Source: Clitopilus passeckerianus (Eukaryota > Basidiomycota > Agaricomycetes > Agaricales > Entolomataceae). Taken from it: 64,000 nt of DNA. The notes beneath the pieces are model-generated. The model made no database searches. It saw only the letters and a program-made list of their open reading frames with translations, and was not told where the DNA came from. Made by a program: the position numbers and the translations under genes. Below, piece after piece: positions 11,928-22,692 of this stretch. Where the stretch lies: contig CALYLX010000034.1 in NCBI GenBank assembly GCA_944990035.1, positions 558,001-622,000 of the forward strand, written 5' to 3'. Within the stretch, counting starts at the first letter, position 1. Each line of letters begins with the position of its first letter.

Positions 11928-12814
11928 TCAGGCCCAGTCTTTATTTATCTGCATCCTCCAGTCAAATTCTAATAGAGGAAAATTAAATGGTGAGTATAAT
12001 ACGAGAGCCACTTAGATTCATCACGTACCAGCAACGGTTCTCTTCTCATCGTCCCTAATCAGACTCTTTATCGAGTAAATACCACGCGCGAGCAGGCCAG
12101 AAGGGGCTTCCTCTTCGTGGAACTCCACTCGAAATGACGTTTTGGCATCCTTATTTGGCCCGTATGTTCCAATGAGATGCTCGGTTTTATCCACTGGGTG
12201 AGATATAAGTTAGGAAGAAGTTATCCTTCATTTGAGAGGAATCCCACCATTGATTCCTTTTTTTTTCACGACTTGGTGATATTTTATTCCCTGTAACAGT
12301 ATTCATATCAGTTCGCTCTGGCTGGTCCTAGAGGAACGATGGCTTGGAGGTCTGAGGATTAGGACTCACGGAAATGATGTCCCCGCTGACGTTGAACGAC
12401 ATCCTGATTCTATTGCAACGCGATACACATTCAAAAAGAGCTCCGAATAATCCTGAACGACAATGCACACTCACCGAAATTTCACGCCCTCCTTGATAGT
12501 TACCACCCTCTTATCCAGGTCTCCCGCGGGATCAAACCAGACTGCCTTTCCGGTCGGTAGGTCGGCCGATAAAACTTCCAGGCAGGTCACTTTCAGGTAT
12601 GAACGAACTGGAGTCTTGTGCACCCGACTTAAGTTGATAGCGGCGTGATACTCACAGATCCGGGGCCGCTCGGTGTACCAGTAGAGATTCCAAGAGATTT
12701 CTTCCATCGCACTAAGCTCTCGTCCTCGTCTCCGAGTTTTTCGTACTGTTCTCGAGTCAGTTGGCAAGGAATATGCTGAGATGGGATTAGGTCCTCGTTA
12801 TCTGAAGAGGACAT
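11928..12814 (-). CDS. RDI1: Rho GDP-dissociation inhibitor (RhoGDI)
   Basis: Six exons: 12814-12652, 12607-12475, 12409-12370, 12290-12248, 12193-12029, 11968-11928, giving 194 residues, the usual RhoGDI size. RhoGDI extracts prenylated Rho/Rac/Cdc42 GTPases from membranes and holds them GDP-bound in the cytosol. Family landmarks appear in order: an acidic N-terminal arm, the SLGI segment, TIKEGVKFRIRMSF, SGIKYHQVVKKKGINVDKT, IGTYGP, the EEEAPSGLLARGIY stretch, and the C-terminal FDWRMQINKDWA. The first intron boundary is ambiguous between two GT/AG choices that both keep frame (12608-12651 or 12615-12655). The gene is transcribed away from the alpha/beta hydrolase gene starting 750 bp upstream. 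It appears intact. Confidence 0.95.
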
Positions 12815-13563
12815 GTCGAAGTGTTGTCGCCGAGCGCCTAGCAGAGAAAGCGGGAGAGGAGGAGAGGATTGAGCGACCGTGGCGGGGCAACCAGCCGGTT
12901 TATAAAAGACGTCTGGGCAGATATCAGGTCCAGGGGTACGTATCGGAGGGGAACACTTCCCGAGCGAAGGGACATAATGGCAGGGGCAGGAACGTTACTT
13001 GTTCTGCAGACATGCGGAATGCCATCGAGAATGGAGCCATCGAGAATGAAGTTGGATCAGTTGTATTTAGTAGGTGCCTGTCTGAGATAGAGGGATTTCC
13101 AGATGTTTTCATGAGACGACTAAGGATCGGAATAAGTGGAATCAACATCTTTATATTGGTTGCAAGCGAGGATTGCCTTCAGGCTACGAAGGTGGACACA
13201 CGATACAAAGCAAGTCACCACCACCATACCACCATTGGCAGCACTCTAAGTCCGAAGGCTTTGGGGTCAAACAACGCCAAATAAAGTGGCACAACGGGCA
13301 TGGGAGTCTCTCATCCTAAAGGCAACTCTCTTATGAAAGCGCTTATGCGTGTGTCTACCACCCATCGCTCTGCGACGCGTTCAGATTATGGATTTCGTGC
13401 TGAGGGCGCGTCTTATGAGGCTATCAGATCTTGGAGTCGGATGACGTGCGTGATGTTGGCGGCGCAGCATCCACAGAGCTCTTTTCTCTCTTGCCACGAA
13501 CTGTCTGCTCTTGCCCTGCTCTTGAGGCCTTGAGGTCTCGCAAGAAACTTTGCTTGTGAAAAT
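12815..13563. promoter_or_regulatory. divergent intergenic region between RhoGDI and hydrolase
   Basis: 749 bp separating two head-to-head genes, so it should contain both promoters. Long frames here (for example 12781-13284 plus) overlap RhoGDI exon 1 antisense and are not convincing. I cannot point to specific factor sites. Confidence 0.45.
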
Positions 13564-15780
13564 ATGAAGAACAGTGCCGGGACTCGTCTCGTTTCCCTAA
13601 TTTGGGTTGGAGTTGGGGTGTTTGTTGGCTTGTTAATGGTAGTCTTCTATCCCAGGTTTGGAGAGAGGTCAAAATTTGAGGCTCCGGGCAAAGGAAGGGA
13701 TGGCGAAGTGGCATTAGGTAGGGAGGGTCTAAAGGAAGGAGCGGTCGGATTTGATTGGGATAATGTATGTCTTCTCTCGTATTAATGATCAACCTCCCAG
13801 TCATATCGATTCTCTCATACAGAACTCCGCTTCCACAACCCTTCAATGGACGCCATGTTATCGCGAGGTTGGACCTACCATCGAATGCTCACGCCTTCTC
13901 GTACCTCTCAACCATTCCGAACCCTCCGGTTCACAAGCTAGTATCGCACTCGCACGTATGCCCTCCCCACTAGGTCCCACACACCCCTCCTATCGCGGCC
14001 CGATCTTACTCAACCCAGGTGGACCGGGAGGAAGTGGTGTCTCCCTGGTCCTTCGCTCTGGCCGGTACTTCTCCGCCATTCTCGGTCCCCGATACGATAT
14101 TGTTGGTTTCGATCCAAGAGGAGTCGCGAGGTCCAGACCTGTCGCGTCACTTTTCGACTCAGAGCTGGACAGGAGGATCTGGGAGAGGGGAGACGCAAGT
14201 CAGCAGGGGCTGCATGTCGTTGATGTTGAATCGAAAGAAGGGATTGCCAGGGCATGGGGGAGAGCGAGGGTTATTGGGAGGTTGGCTGAGAGGAAGAAGG
14301 AGGTGTTGAGGTACATCAACACGGAGCAGACGGTTAGGGATATGAAGGTGATAGTTGAGGCGCATGGGAAGGAGAGGAAGCTGATGTATTGGGGTTTGTC
14401 TTACGGGAGCGTGTTGGGGAGTGTCTTTGCGACGATGTTCCCGGTTAGTTTGCGTCTTCTCCCTCTGTTGGCCTAGACTGACAATATATCGTAGGACATG
14501 GTTGAACGGATCGTCATTGATGGGATCGTTGACATGGACGATTATTTCCAGACTGGTACGAGTCCTTCCTTGATCTCATTCATTCCTCCCTCTCACTTTC
14601 ATCGCCAGAACGCCGCCTCACAAGTCTGACCGACACGCACAAAACACTCTCCCGCTTCTTCCACTCCTGCCACGCTGCTGGGCCTTCCTCCTGCCCATTC
14701 CGGGACAGATCGCCCTCTCAAATCCAGAAGAACCTTGATGACCTGCTGGATTACGTCAAGAGGCAGCCCATCCCTGTTCACGGCGGAGACTTCTACGGTC
14801 TAATTGACTACCCCTTCCTCCGATGGACAGTATTCATGTCACTATACTCCCCATACCCGTCCTTCAAACCTCTCGCAGACGCTTTATCCGATCTCTCAGA
14901 AGCAATCACTCATGGATCCACGACAAATGATACTAAATTGGATTTTGGTGCAGGGCTGAAGCTGTGGAAGTTATTCCAAGGACCGTCCATTGGGTGCGAT
15001 GAGATTTGTCCCTCATGTCCTTGCCACTACAGCTCTCGAACGAGGAACGAAAACCCCACCATGAAGGACTCCGAGATCACTATCTCGTGCAACGATGGGG
15101 CTAGAGTCTCTCCACATATCTCAGATCTCGAATCCTTCTACCAGGACGCCCTGGAGAAAGGTCCTGGGTCAGACGTAGAGGGAGAGTGGAAAGGCAGAGA
15201 ATGGGTGGGGACATGGGCTACGATGAGGGCTGATTGTAGCTTTTGGCCTGATATGCCGAAACCCGATATACCACCACTTGGAGCGGGTACGGGCTGGCCG
15301 GTTCTTGTTATTGGGAATACGGAGGATCCGGTTACGCCTTTGTTCCTGTACGTCTTCTTCGTTGTAGCTTCCTCCTTTCGAACTTGAAGCTAATGCTTGC
15401 GGCATGTGCAGTGCCAAGGAGATCACGAAACGTTTTCCTCGATCGGTGTTGTTGATCCAGGATGGACCTGGGGTGTGTTCGCTTTCATCCTCTCAATCTT
15501 TCTTTCCTTCACATCTTACTAATCCCGCTCCTTTCAGCACACATCGATTGCTGCGCCATCACTCTGTAAAGCCCAACACGTACGGACGTACTTCGACTCG
15601 GGAAAGCTTCCGAAGGCGGGGACGGTTTGTGGGATTGATGGGGATATTATGCCGAGAGTGGAGATGGGGAGTTTGGAGGAGGCGAGGCGGGAATCATTAG
15701 GGACTAGGGAAATGAGAGAGGCTGTGGAGGCGTTGAGTCAGGAGACTCGACGGGTCCCAGGTTGGCGCATTAAAGACTAA
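13564..15780 (+). CDS. membrane-anchored alpha/beta hydrolase, tripeptidyl aminopeptidase (TAP)-like
   Basis: Six exons: 13564-13764, 13823-14443, 14495-14555, 14609-15347, 15412-15472, 15538-15780; 641 residues with every junction in phase. Residues about 8-30 form one hydrophobic segment, suggesting a type II anchor or uncleaved signal. The catalytic domain follows: oxyanion motif LLNPGGPGGSG, nucleophile elbow GLSYGS, the acid in GNTEDPVTP, and the histidine in DGPGHTS near the C-terminus, where TAP-like hydrolases (MEROPS S33) keep it. The family removes N-terminal peptides or acyl groups; the substrate here cannot be told. Paired cysteines (CPSCPCH and others) fit an extracellular or luminal domain. 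Confidence 0.92.
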
Positions 15781-15990
15781 AGCACGTCGCCGCTTCTACC
15801 TTCCTTCCTCGTCGTTATTTATGCCTTCTCCCCAGACCTGATTGCCACTTCTCAAAACGCTGTTACGATGAATCCTCGAAGTTCTGCCCTTTCCCCATCT
15901 GCTCAAGTTCGCTGGGTTCCTTTAACGAATGTTCAACGGTCGGTTTAGTCTCTTGGAGTACATTTCAGGTAGTACAGGATCTTGGCTCCC
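15781..15990. terminator. 3' flank of the hydrolase gene
   Basis: Non-coding sequence after the TAA stop, presumably 3' UTR and polyadenylation region. No distinct poly(A) signal could be fixed. Confidence 0.3.
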
Positions 15991-15994
15991 TTCT

Positions 15995-16260
15995 TTGGGT
16001 ACTAGTTCTGTAACCCAACTCGGTTTTCTCCGTGTTCCAAATCTTGATTGCAATACATAGGCTGCTGGCTATGCATCTGTGCCCAACCTTATCATCGGCG
16101 TTGATGTCTGCCCCTTTTTGGAGTACGATGGCTACATATCTTTTCGGCGCTTCTTAGCGGTGTGATTCCGTGGAGTCTGGTCATTAACCACCACGGAATT
16201 CGACATTTACCAAGCCCGACTCCAGAAGGTTATGTTCCGCTGCAGTCGGCTCTCAGTGAC
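15995..16260 (-). pseudogene. ankyrin-repeat relic and duplicated 3'-exon fragment
   Basis: On the minus strand about 16075-16135 encodes an ankyrin-like unit containing VLQKGADINADDKVGH, with a poorer unit upstream to about 16260 interrupted by stops. Just downstream, 15995-16055 resembles part of the last exon of the 199-residue orphan gene next door (TGGAA..GAGAAA....GGGTTACAGAAC). The block looks like a decayed relative or partial duplicate adjacent to an intact gene. Confidence 0.5.
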
Positions 16261-16387
16261 TAAGGTAGACCTACCAGCTTCCACACATTAGAGCATTTCA
16301 TCCGTCCCGTGGTACTACTCTCTCTCGCCAATGACAATATATTCTTTTTATCAAGCCTCTGCAAAGTACATTGCGATTCCAACTACA

Positions 16388-17127
16388 TTAGGTCCAACCC
16401 ATATAACGCTTGATTGCCATCCCGCAGAATGCCGTCAAATGTGGCCACTGGGAGTTCTTCCAGGTCTCCATCTGATTCACCAGACTCCTCAACGACTCTT
16501 CGACGGTCATATCCTCTGTAACCTTCCAAGTGAGGTAATCTTTGATCTGGTCATTCTTGTGATAGTTCTGTAACCCGATGCGAGATTTCTCTCTATTCCA
16601 AGCCTTGCTTACAACAAATAGGTTGCGTTCGTTGGAGATGAAGGTTGCCTATAATAAATGATCAGTATAACGTAGGCTACAGGCAAGTAGCAACTGTGAA
16701 AGGGTCAACAAACGGGTTATTTGCTTACCAAATCTATAAAATACCCTTGCTCTATCTTCCTCCACTCGTAATTCGGCCAGCCAGCATAAATGATCTTCAC
16801 AAAGTCCTGAACCTCAAAGAAATGATCTCTCTCGAATTTATTCTCAGGGTCGACTTGCTTCGGAGAAAGTATTGGACTACAAGTGCTTCGAGAATCCGCC
16901 ATCCGAAGAATTGCATTAAGATATACTTGGTCATCGGTAAGGTCGCCTGGGTCCAACCCTAAGATTGTGGACATCAGATATGAGGTCTTAGATCAAGGTA
17001 GGCGAAGGAATTAATTACCCGCTGGTCCCAGGTCTTCGGGGAGATTGAGGTCTGGGTTAAACGCAACGGACCAGTTTTGCTTCTTCCAAGCATACGGATC
17101 TTGGTAATCAGGATTATTAGGGTCCAT
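16388..17127 (-). CDS. orphan protein, 199 residues
   Basis: Three exons, 17127-17019, 16958-16729 and 16648-16388, joined by 60- and 80-bp GT-AG introns, keep frame throughout and end at a TAA. The protein starts MDPNNPDYQDPYAWKKQNW and is rich in Trp, Asp and Asn, with no signal peptide or membrane segment. I do not recognise a domain. The consistent splicing and a decayed partial copy at 15995-16055 argue for a real gene, probably of a lineage-restricted family. A cytosolic location is only an inference. Confidence 0.6.
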
Positions 17128-17878
17128 GCTCGACTCGGGAGGGTGTTAAATACTAATATTCAGCGGTATGCAGAAATTAGTCTTAGTGGGTCAATAACAC
17201 GCTGTGGTTGAATATGTCCTAACTATCGTATCGAGCACACATTTTATAGTACCTCTGATAACAGTTAAACCAGGCCCAGGAACATGAGTTCGTACGACGT
17301 TACTTTGGCTAGGCACCTTCCTGCGGTCAGAAGGTGGTGGTTGTGCTTACCATGCGGTTGATGCAGTCGGGAGTTTTCATCGTCCGTGCAAAGGCCATCT
17401 AGTACCTTTGGCTCCTTAAAACCGTCACTCCGCGTTCAAACGTTCAACGTTCAGGCCCCACCATATAAACTTTATTCAGCGATTGTGCAAATGAACATTT
17501 TCATGGTCCTGGACTTCGCCATAGTGTCACGAGGCACAGATATTCTTACATCCGCCGCTCCCTATCTCCCGAGCTTGGATGCCTGATACCGCCTATTCAA
17601 GGCCCATTCCACCTGTCTTGCGTCGTGCCCCTTTATAGCCCAAGCCGCAGACCAGCGTTGGCGGCCCTGTATCACTATGTGTAACTGAAAGGTGAGTACT
17701 TATGATTGAAATATCCAGCGTTCCATCTCCGCCATATTTTTGAACCTTCCTACGGACCTGATAGAGGAGTAAAGGAACAATTACTAGTAAATGTGACAGG
17801 TTAATGGATAGGTGATGTTTCCGTACAACTGGGGATCATAAATACGCTAAGGTTCAAACCACGAGGGTCGCTAAGACA
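17128..17878. other. intergenic stretch
   Basis: No recognisable gene. The short plus frame at 17386-17586 has no motif. Confidence 0.4.
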
Positions 17879-17960
17879 TTAATCTAAATCTTCCGAGGCA
17901 GCCCAGTTGTGAATTAGTTCAACACCGGCTTTCGAAACATTTAAATGGTGCAGGCGTTCT
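17879..17960 (-). pseudogene. cytochrome P450 last-exon relic
   Basis: Reads VELIHNWAAS followed by a short acidic tail and stop, nearly the same as the last exon of P450 copies B and C (22693 and 25526), but the upstream codons are out of frame and no heme-binding exon adjoins it. It is the leftover 3' end of another tandem copy, separated from copy A by about 500 bp. Confidence 0.75.
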
Positions 17961-17965
17961 AAAAA

Positions 17966-18454
17966 TGTCCTTCAGTGGAATAGTTCTACTTGTGAATCGG
18001 AAACAGCTCGCGTAGGTATTAGTCTTTATTTGACTTCATCAGTATTTTGGGTGATTCTCTGGAGTACTCTGGAGTGCTCCTCGAGAAGCTTTCAGGGTCG
18101 GCTAAGTGACAGCCCTGACCACCCAAATCCCTGATGTTCGTGCTTTCTGCTGACCTTAGATATAGTCTTAAATCGATCCATCTCTTCGCCATGTGGGGAT
18201 TCCGACGACGCTTCCCCAAAGCCTTGCCATGTCTGTAAATATCGACGAGTCTACCCATTGTATCCTATCGTAGTAGCCAGACACGTCGACGAGCCGAAAC
18301 ATATGATATGGATCAAATTCATGTTCTCTTGTCAACGGTTCAACGGCCAGAGATGCAAGCATGATTAAACAAGTCTAGTATACCAGAATCCGAAACACCT
18401 CCCACACTCAAAAGACGCTTCAATATGGGATCAATCGTTAAATAGGTCAAGGAC
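17966..18454. other. stretch between P450 relic and copy A
   Basis: Minus-strand frames at 18019-18258 and 18168-18362 overlap and might be two exons of a small gene (one starts MLASLAVEPLTREHEFDPYH), but I cannot assign or confirm them. Confidence 0.3.
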
Positions 18455-20643
18455 TTAGAAGCTCGTTAAATCCTCTGCTGCCGTCCATGCGCGGATGGCC
18501 TCGACCACACTGTGCGACCTCGGCGTAGCCTCACAGTCGAAGGGAATCAGAGACCTACAAAACGTCATATGAGATCGAGGAAGGCCAAAGTAATGAGAGG
18601 GACCTCGTACCGAGCCAGTCCCTCCGTCCAGCGCTCCACCGGCTCGATAGGTTGACCATCAGGACCCTTCTTCTTTGAGAGGTTAAAGTTTGAAAGAAGC
18701 GTAGCAGTTGTAATCATCAAGGTCGAGTGCGCAACGCGGCGCCCGGGACATATCCTAGATCCAAGATACCCAATATAAGATCGTGTGTGTTCCAGCAACA
18801 GAGTGGCCACCAACCTTCTTCCAAAACCGAACGCGATTTCGGATGTGCTGAGAAGGTCTTCGTTGATCTTGCCGTCTTTGAGGAAACGTTCGGGTTTGAA
18901 TTCGTGGGGGTCGGGGAAGTCTTCCTCGTTGTAGGACATGGCGCTGCAAGCGGATATGTAAGGGATTTAAAGGAACGATGAGTTACGGTCGTACCCTACG
19001 TTGGGGAAGACCAATGAGCCCTTTGGAATGTGATACCCTTCGTAGACGTCATCACAGATGACAACATGGGGAACACCTAACAAGTCAGCCGCCAATGAGC
19101 CCAAGACCCTGGAGAATTTCAGCCAGAGCGATCGACATACCCAGATGTAGAACCGGTTTCCATCTCACGGTAGAAAAGTATCAGCACAGGTTGACCTGGA
19201 TCCACGAAAGGTAGCTTACCGTAGTGCTTCCATTATTAGAGCCGTCAAATACGGGAGCGAGAGGATCTCTGAATGGTCTGGGAACTTGCCAAGGCCTTGA
19301 AGCGCATTGTCCAGCTCTTCTTGTGCCTGCTTCTGTACTCTGGGGTACTTCACTAGTGCTAGGACCAATACGGACAAGCTGGAATATATTGTATCAATAC
19401 CCGCTGAAAACGAGTTTAGGTGATCCAAAGTCACTTATGTCATGTGGGTTGAAGGAACGTACCAACGTAAACCATGCCTGCTACATGCTTCAATTGGTCT
19501 ATCTCATCCTTGTTATCCCCTCCTTTCTGTTCGATTTCTTCGAGACCAGCAGAGACGAAAGATGGGAGTGCATCGCCGGATTTCTATGTCAAAAGAAAAA
19601 GCTTGATTCCTCCCCACTTGATGAAAAGACTACGAGACTAACCAGGAGTTCCCGTGCAGCCTCAAATGGGACATCCCTGACCCTCGTGGAAAGATTTTTA
19701 TGGAACAATGCCCTCTTCTTAAATTGAATACCCGGGAACCAAGAAGGGAGATGCTTTGTAACTGGCCAGATATCAGGTAGAAAGGGACCTTCCAGCGAAA
19801 GCGCCGAGAGCTGGTGCGAGCCTTCTTCGACAAGACGGACGTACGGGTCGTCTGCAGAACGAACTTGGATCCCGTATGCGGAGTTGATTAAGATAGCCCC
19901 AGCCATGCTAAGAATCATAAGCCGGTAAGTTGTGCACAGACGAGCCGTCACTCACTGTCGGAGATGGTCCAAGATTTTGTCGGGAGTCTCGATAAGATGA
20001 TGTAAGAGCCGTCGAGTGTGGTATAGTTCTTTTGGGTAGTGAATTCTTCCATCGACACCCATGTGCTTTTGGAAAGCCCTGCGTTGGTCCCTCCACCTGT
20101 CACCATATTCATTCAGGGAAAACAGCCAACCCCAGCCACAGCTGCGGAAAACTAGATTTAGTCGTGGTAATTTCAAAGTTCGACGTCACTCACAGTTCTT
20201 GCACCATAACGCCGTCTGGACTGAGTAGCAAACGTCAGCCGACGCTCGTGAATGGCGATTCATCAAATACCCACCGACTAGAATAGATGCCAGACCGTTT
20301 CTCAAGCAATTCACGGGCTGCTTTGACGGAGCTTAGGAAAACTAGTGATTGACCCAGAGCTCCGAGATGAATTATATCGGAGCCTAGGAAGTGGCCTGGG
20401 TTAATTCATATTCGTGTCGATTCAAGGATAGTAGTCACCCGCTTCTTTGGCCATCTCGGTGAACAACTCTTGGTCGAGCTTGGCGGGCATATCAAGGAGA
20501 TTGTCGATGATTGGGAGCTTCTTGGGCCCGGGAGGAAGTTTCTGCACTGCTCTCCACCAGGTGATCAGCCGTAGCATTCCATAAACGCCAGCCAGGGTAG
20601 CGCATAACACTGGAGTCGAGGAGGGTGATATCGTTCCGGTCAT
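18455..20643 (-). CDS. cytochrome P450, tandem copy A
   Basis: About a dozen exons; the ATG at 20643 opens MTGTISPSS and a hydrophobic N-terminal anchor, then the PPGPKKLPIIDN hinge. Landmarks: helix C region WGWLFSLNEYGDRWRDQRRA (a WxxxR-like position), I-helix VAGIDTIYSS, K-helix EALR (ExxR), PERF-type FKPERFL, and the heme loop FGFGRRICPGRR, split by an intron. The C-terminus reads RSLIPFDCEATPRS, ends TSF, and differs from copies B and C. It is a microsomal, heme-thiolate monooxygenase using NADPH-P450 reductase, similar in style to fungal O-methylsterigmatocystin oxidoreductase-like P450s; substrate unknown. All key residues are present, so it is probably active. Confidence 0.92.
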
Positions 20644-21219
20644 ATTCAGGGACAAAAATTTAAGTCAGACTTCGTCCCACTGGTCGTGTATCATGCGGCA
20701 GCTTTAAAGGGTCGCAAAAAGATGCCTTCTTCCCGTTTTCGGGGTTCTGTAAGGCCATCTTTGACCTGAGGTAGGATGAACGTAAAGTTGCTACCTATAT
20801 AGACGGTGGGTCAGGTCGTGAATCTCCAGAATGAAGGCTGCTAGTGAGGTCCCATGGAGTGAAGGTGCGGTGCGGTCAATTGACTCGGAGTTCGTGCGGA
20901 CGCAAAGCAATCGTTGTGGGCGAAATACAGTTCCGCAAAGGTCCCATCTGCATTCTTGCCGACTATTCATAAGCGGAAGCAAAGATCAAGGTGAAATACC
21001 GTGCCATTGCGGACTTCACGATTAGGCATTCCTGGTGGCAGTGGTTCGGTGGCAGGTCAAGGCCATCCGCAACTCCGAGCCCATAAACCGGATTTATTTG
21101 GTTCGGACGGCCTTGACAAGCAGATCCTTCTCGGCTCTCGCTCCGATTCCGAAAAACGATTGACCAGGATTATCATGGTAGAGGATGCATGCGGGTGAGG
21201 AGTCCGTGTAGCCGTTTTG
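20644..21219. promoter_or_regulatory. upstream region of P450 copy A
   Basis: Non-coding 5' flank lying between the P450 start and the left end of the 1.3-kb TIR element. No distinct regulatory site was recognised. Confidence 0.4.
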
Positions 21220-21221
21220 TA

Positions 21222-22521
21222 ATGCATCCAGCAATTGGTGGAAAATGGTATTACAATACGGCCCCCCTGAGCTGATTTATTTAACGTATTATAATACACA
21301 AATGATTGTTACACCCGCAATCGGTGGTATGACGCCCATTATAACGCAGATGGCAAGATTTCCGCATTATAATTCAAGTCAGCGGTTACGGATTAATTAC
21401 ATCACATTAAATTATGCATACAATGGCCCTTTGGCTTAGTGGTTTTTGTACGGTCGCTCATTTTTGGCACTCGAGGGTTCGATTCCCCGTTGTTGCAACT
21501 TTCTCTACCTGTTGTTTTTCCTTGCTCCTCAAGCTGGGCTGTCTCTTTTTGATGGAGAATACTACAAAGTTTTCGAAGGGTCTTGTATTGGTCGGTCTAT
21601 GCTCTAGCTGGCGCAAAAATAGCGAGCGGATACCCTTTCTTTCCAAATGCTCAATACATGGTACACAAAGACCGCGTTCTTTCGTACAGAAAGCCAGTGA
21701 CGACAGAGAGTGGAGACGGGTGATGGTAAAAGGCAATGAGTCTTACTGCTGTCTCTATTTCTGGCTGTTGATATATATTCTTCCCCTTGGTTGGTGGAGT
21801 TCAGCGTCGAACATGACTTTGATCATGGAATGTATAGAAACCCTACCGATCTTTCGAGTTTCGTCTGACCTTTTTAATATCGCAGATTGGGCCGCGGATG
21901 GCTCTGATTTATAGTGTATGTATAGTATATGACTCTATTAGTGCTCTATAATGTGTCCACGTTAGGTATTTGTAACTGGATAAGTAATACAATACAACCG
22001 AATTCTTGCTGGACCTCGGAGCTCGTCGGAGTAGGATTGTTCATTGATTAGCCTATCGGCAAAAGTCAGCCGCTCACTGTGCGGCCAATAGGCTTACGTT
22101 CGGCATCATCGATCAAGCGGGGGTTCAATCATGCACATTTCGCCGCGTCTTCCGGACTTACTTTAGCATCTGGTTAACTAGTAATAGCACGGATTCGGAG
22201 CAAAATGTAGCGTGCTGGGAGTATGTAATAAGGCGTGAGAGAATTAGTGAATTCTGAGTTTTCGGGTAGTAGGACCGGATTGCCGAGTCAATGCCCCCGC
22301 CCCCGATGTTACGTATTCAAATTATAATGCAGCCGCGAAGGGATTAAGTGCAATTATAATGGGGCTCAGCAGGATTTTATTCGGGCAGAAATTGTCATTG
22401 AAGTCATCTGGGTAGGAATTATAGTATTTGTTCGATGTAGCTACTCATTGGATACACACTATAATTCCCAAAAGTCGCTGGAGATATTGTAATACCTTTT
22501 TCCACTAATTGCTGGCTACAT
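21222..22521. mobile_element. 1.3-kb non-autonomous TIR element between P450 copies A and B
   Basis: Left end from 21222 and reverse complement of the right end from 22521 share about 37 bp with roughly 33 matches; the best block is CCAGCAATT.GTGGAAAA then GGTATTACAATA. TA lies just outside both ends (21220-21221 and 22522-22523). Inside, ATTATAAT-type motifs recur near both ends as subterminal repeats. There is no transposase frame. It also contains a tRNA-like polymerase III promoter (21424-21495). Homology between the 3' flanks of P450 copies B and C begins just beyond its right end, so it inserted beside the duplicated P450 unit. Confidence 0.78.
21424..21495 (+). ncRNA. tRNA-like sequence with pol III A and B boxes (SINE head or tRNA pseudogene)
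   Basis: A perfect A box, TGGCTTAGTGG, is at 21432-21442 and a perfect B box, GGTTCGATTCC, at 21476-21486, spaced as in tRNA genes. The putative 5' acceptor strand (GGCCCTT) does not pair with the 3' side (TTGTTGC) and the T-stem carries a mismatch, so it cannot fold as a working tRNA. The combination of an intact internal promoter and lost cloverleaf is typical of tRNA-derived SINE heads. Confidence 0.6.
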
Positions 22522-22692
22522 TACCACGCGTCTACACGCACTGTTGTGCGGGTAGGGACGTGGGCTACGAACGAAAGCGGATTCAAGCACGCCGGCGTGG
22601 GCACAAACCAAGCATTTCACAATAGGCGGGAATTAGGTACCTATCCGTCACAAATACAATATGAAATTTCAATGCTATCAACTTGAAGGTCG

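Noticed and set aside
21424..21495. functional tRNA gene
   Set aside because: A and B boxes are perfect but acceptor and T stems do not pair, so it is kept only as a SINE-like or pseudo-tRNA feature.
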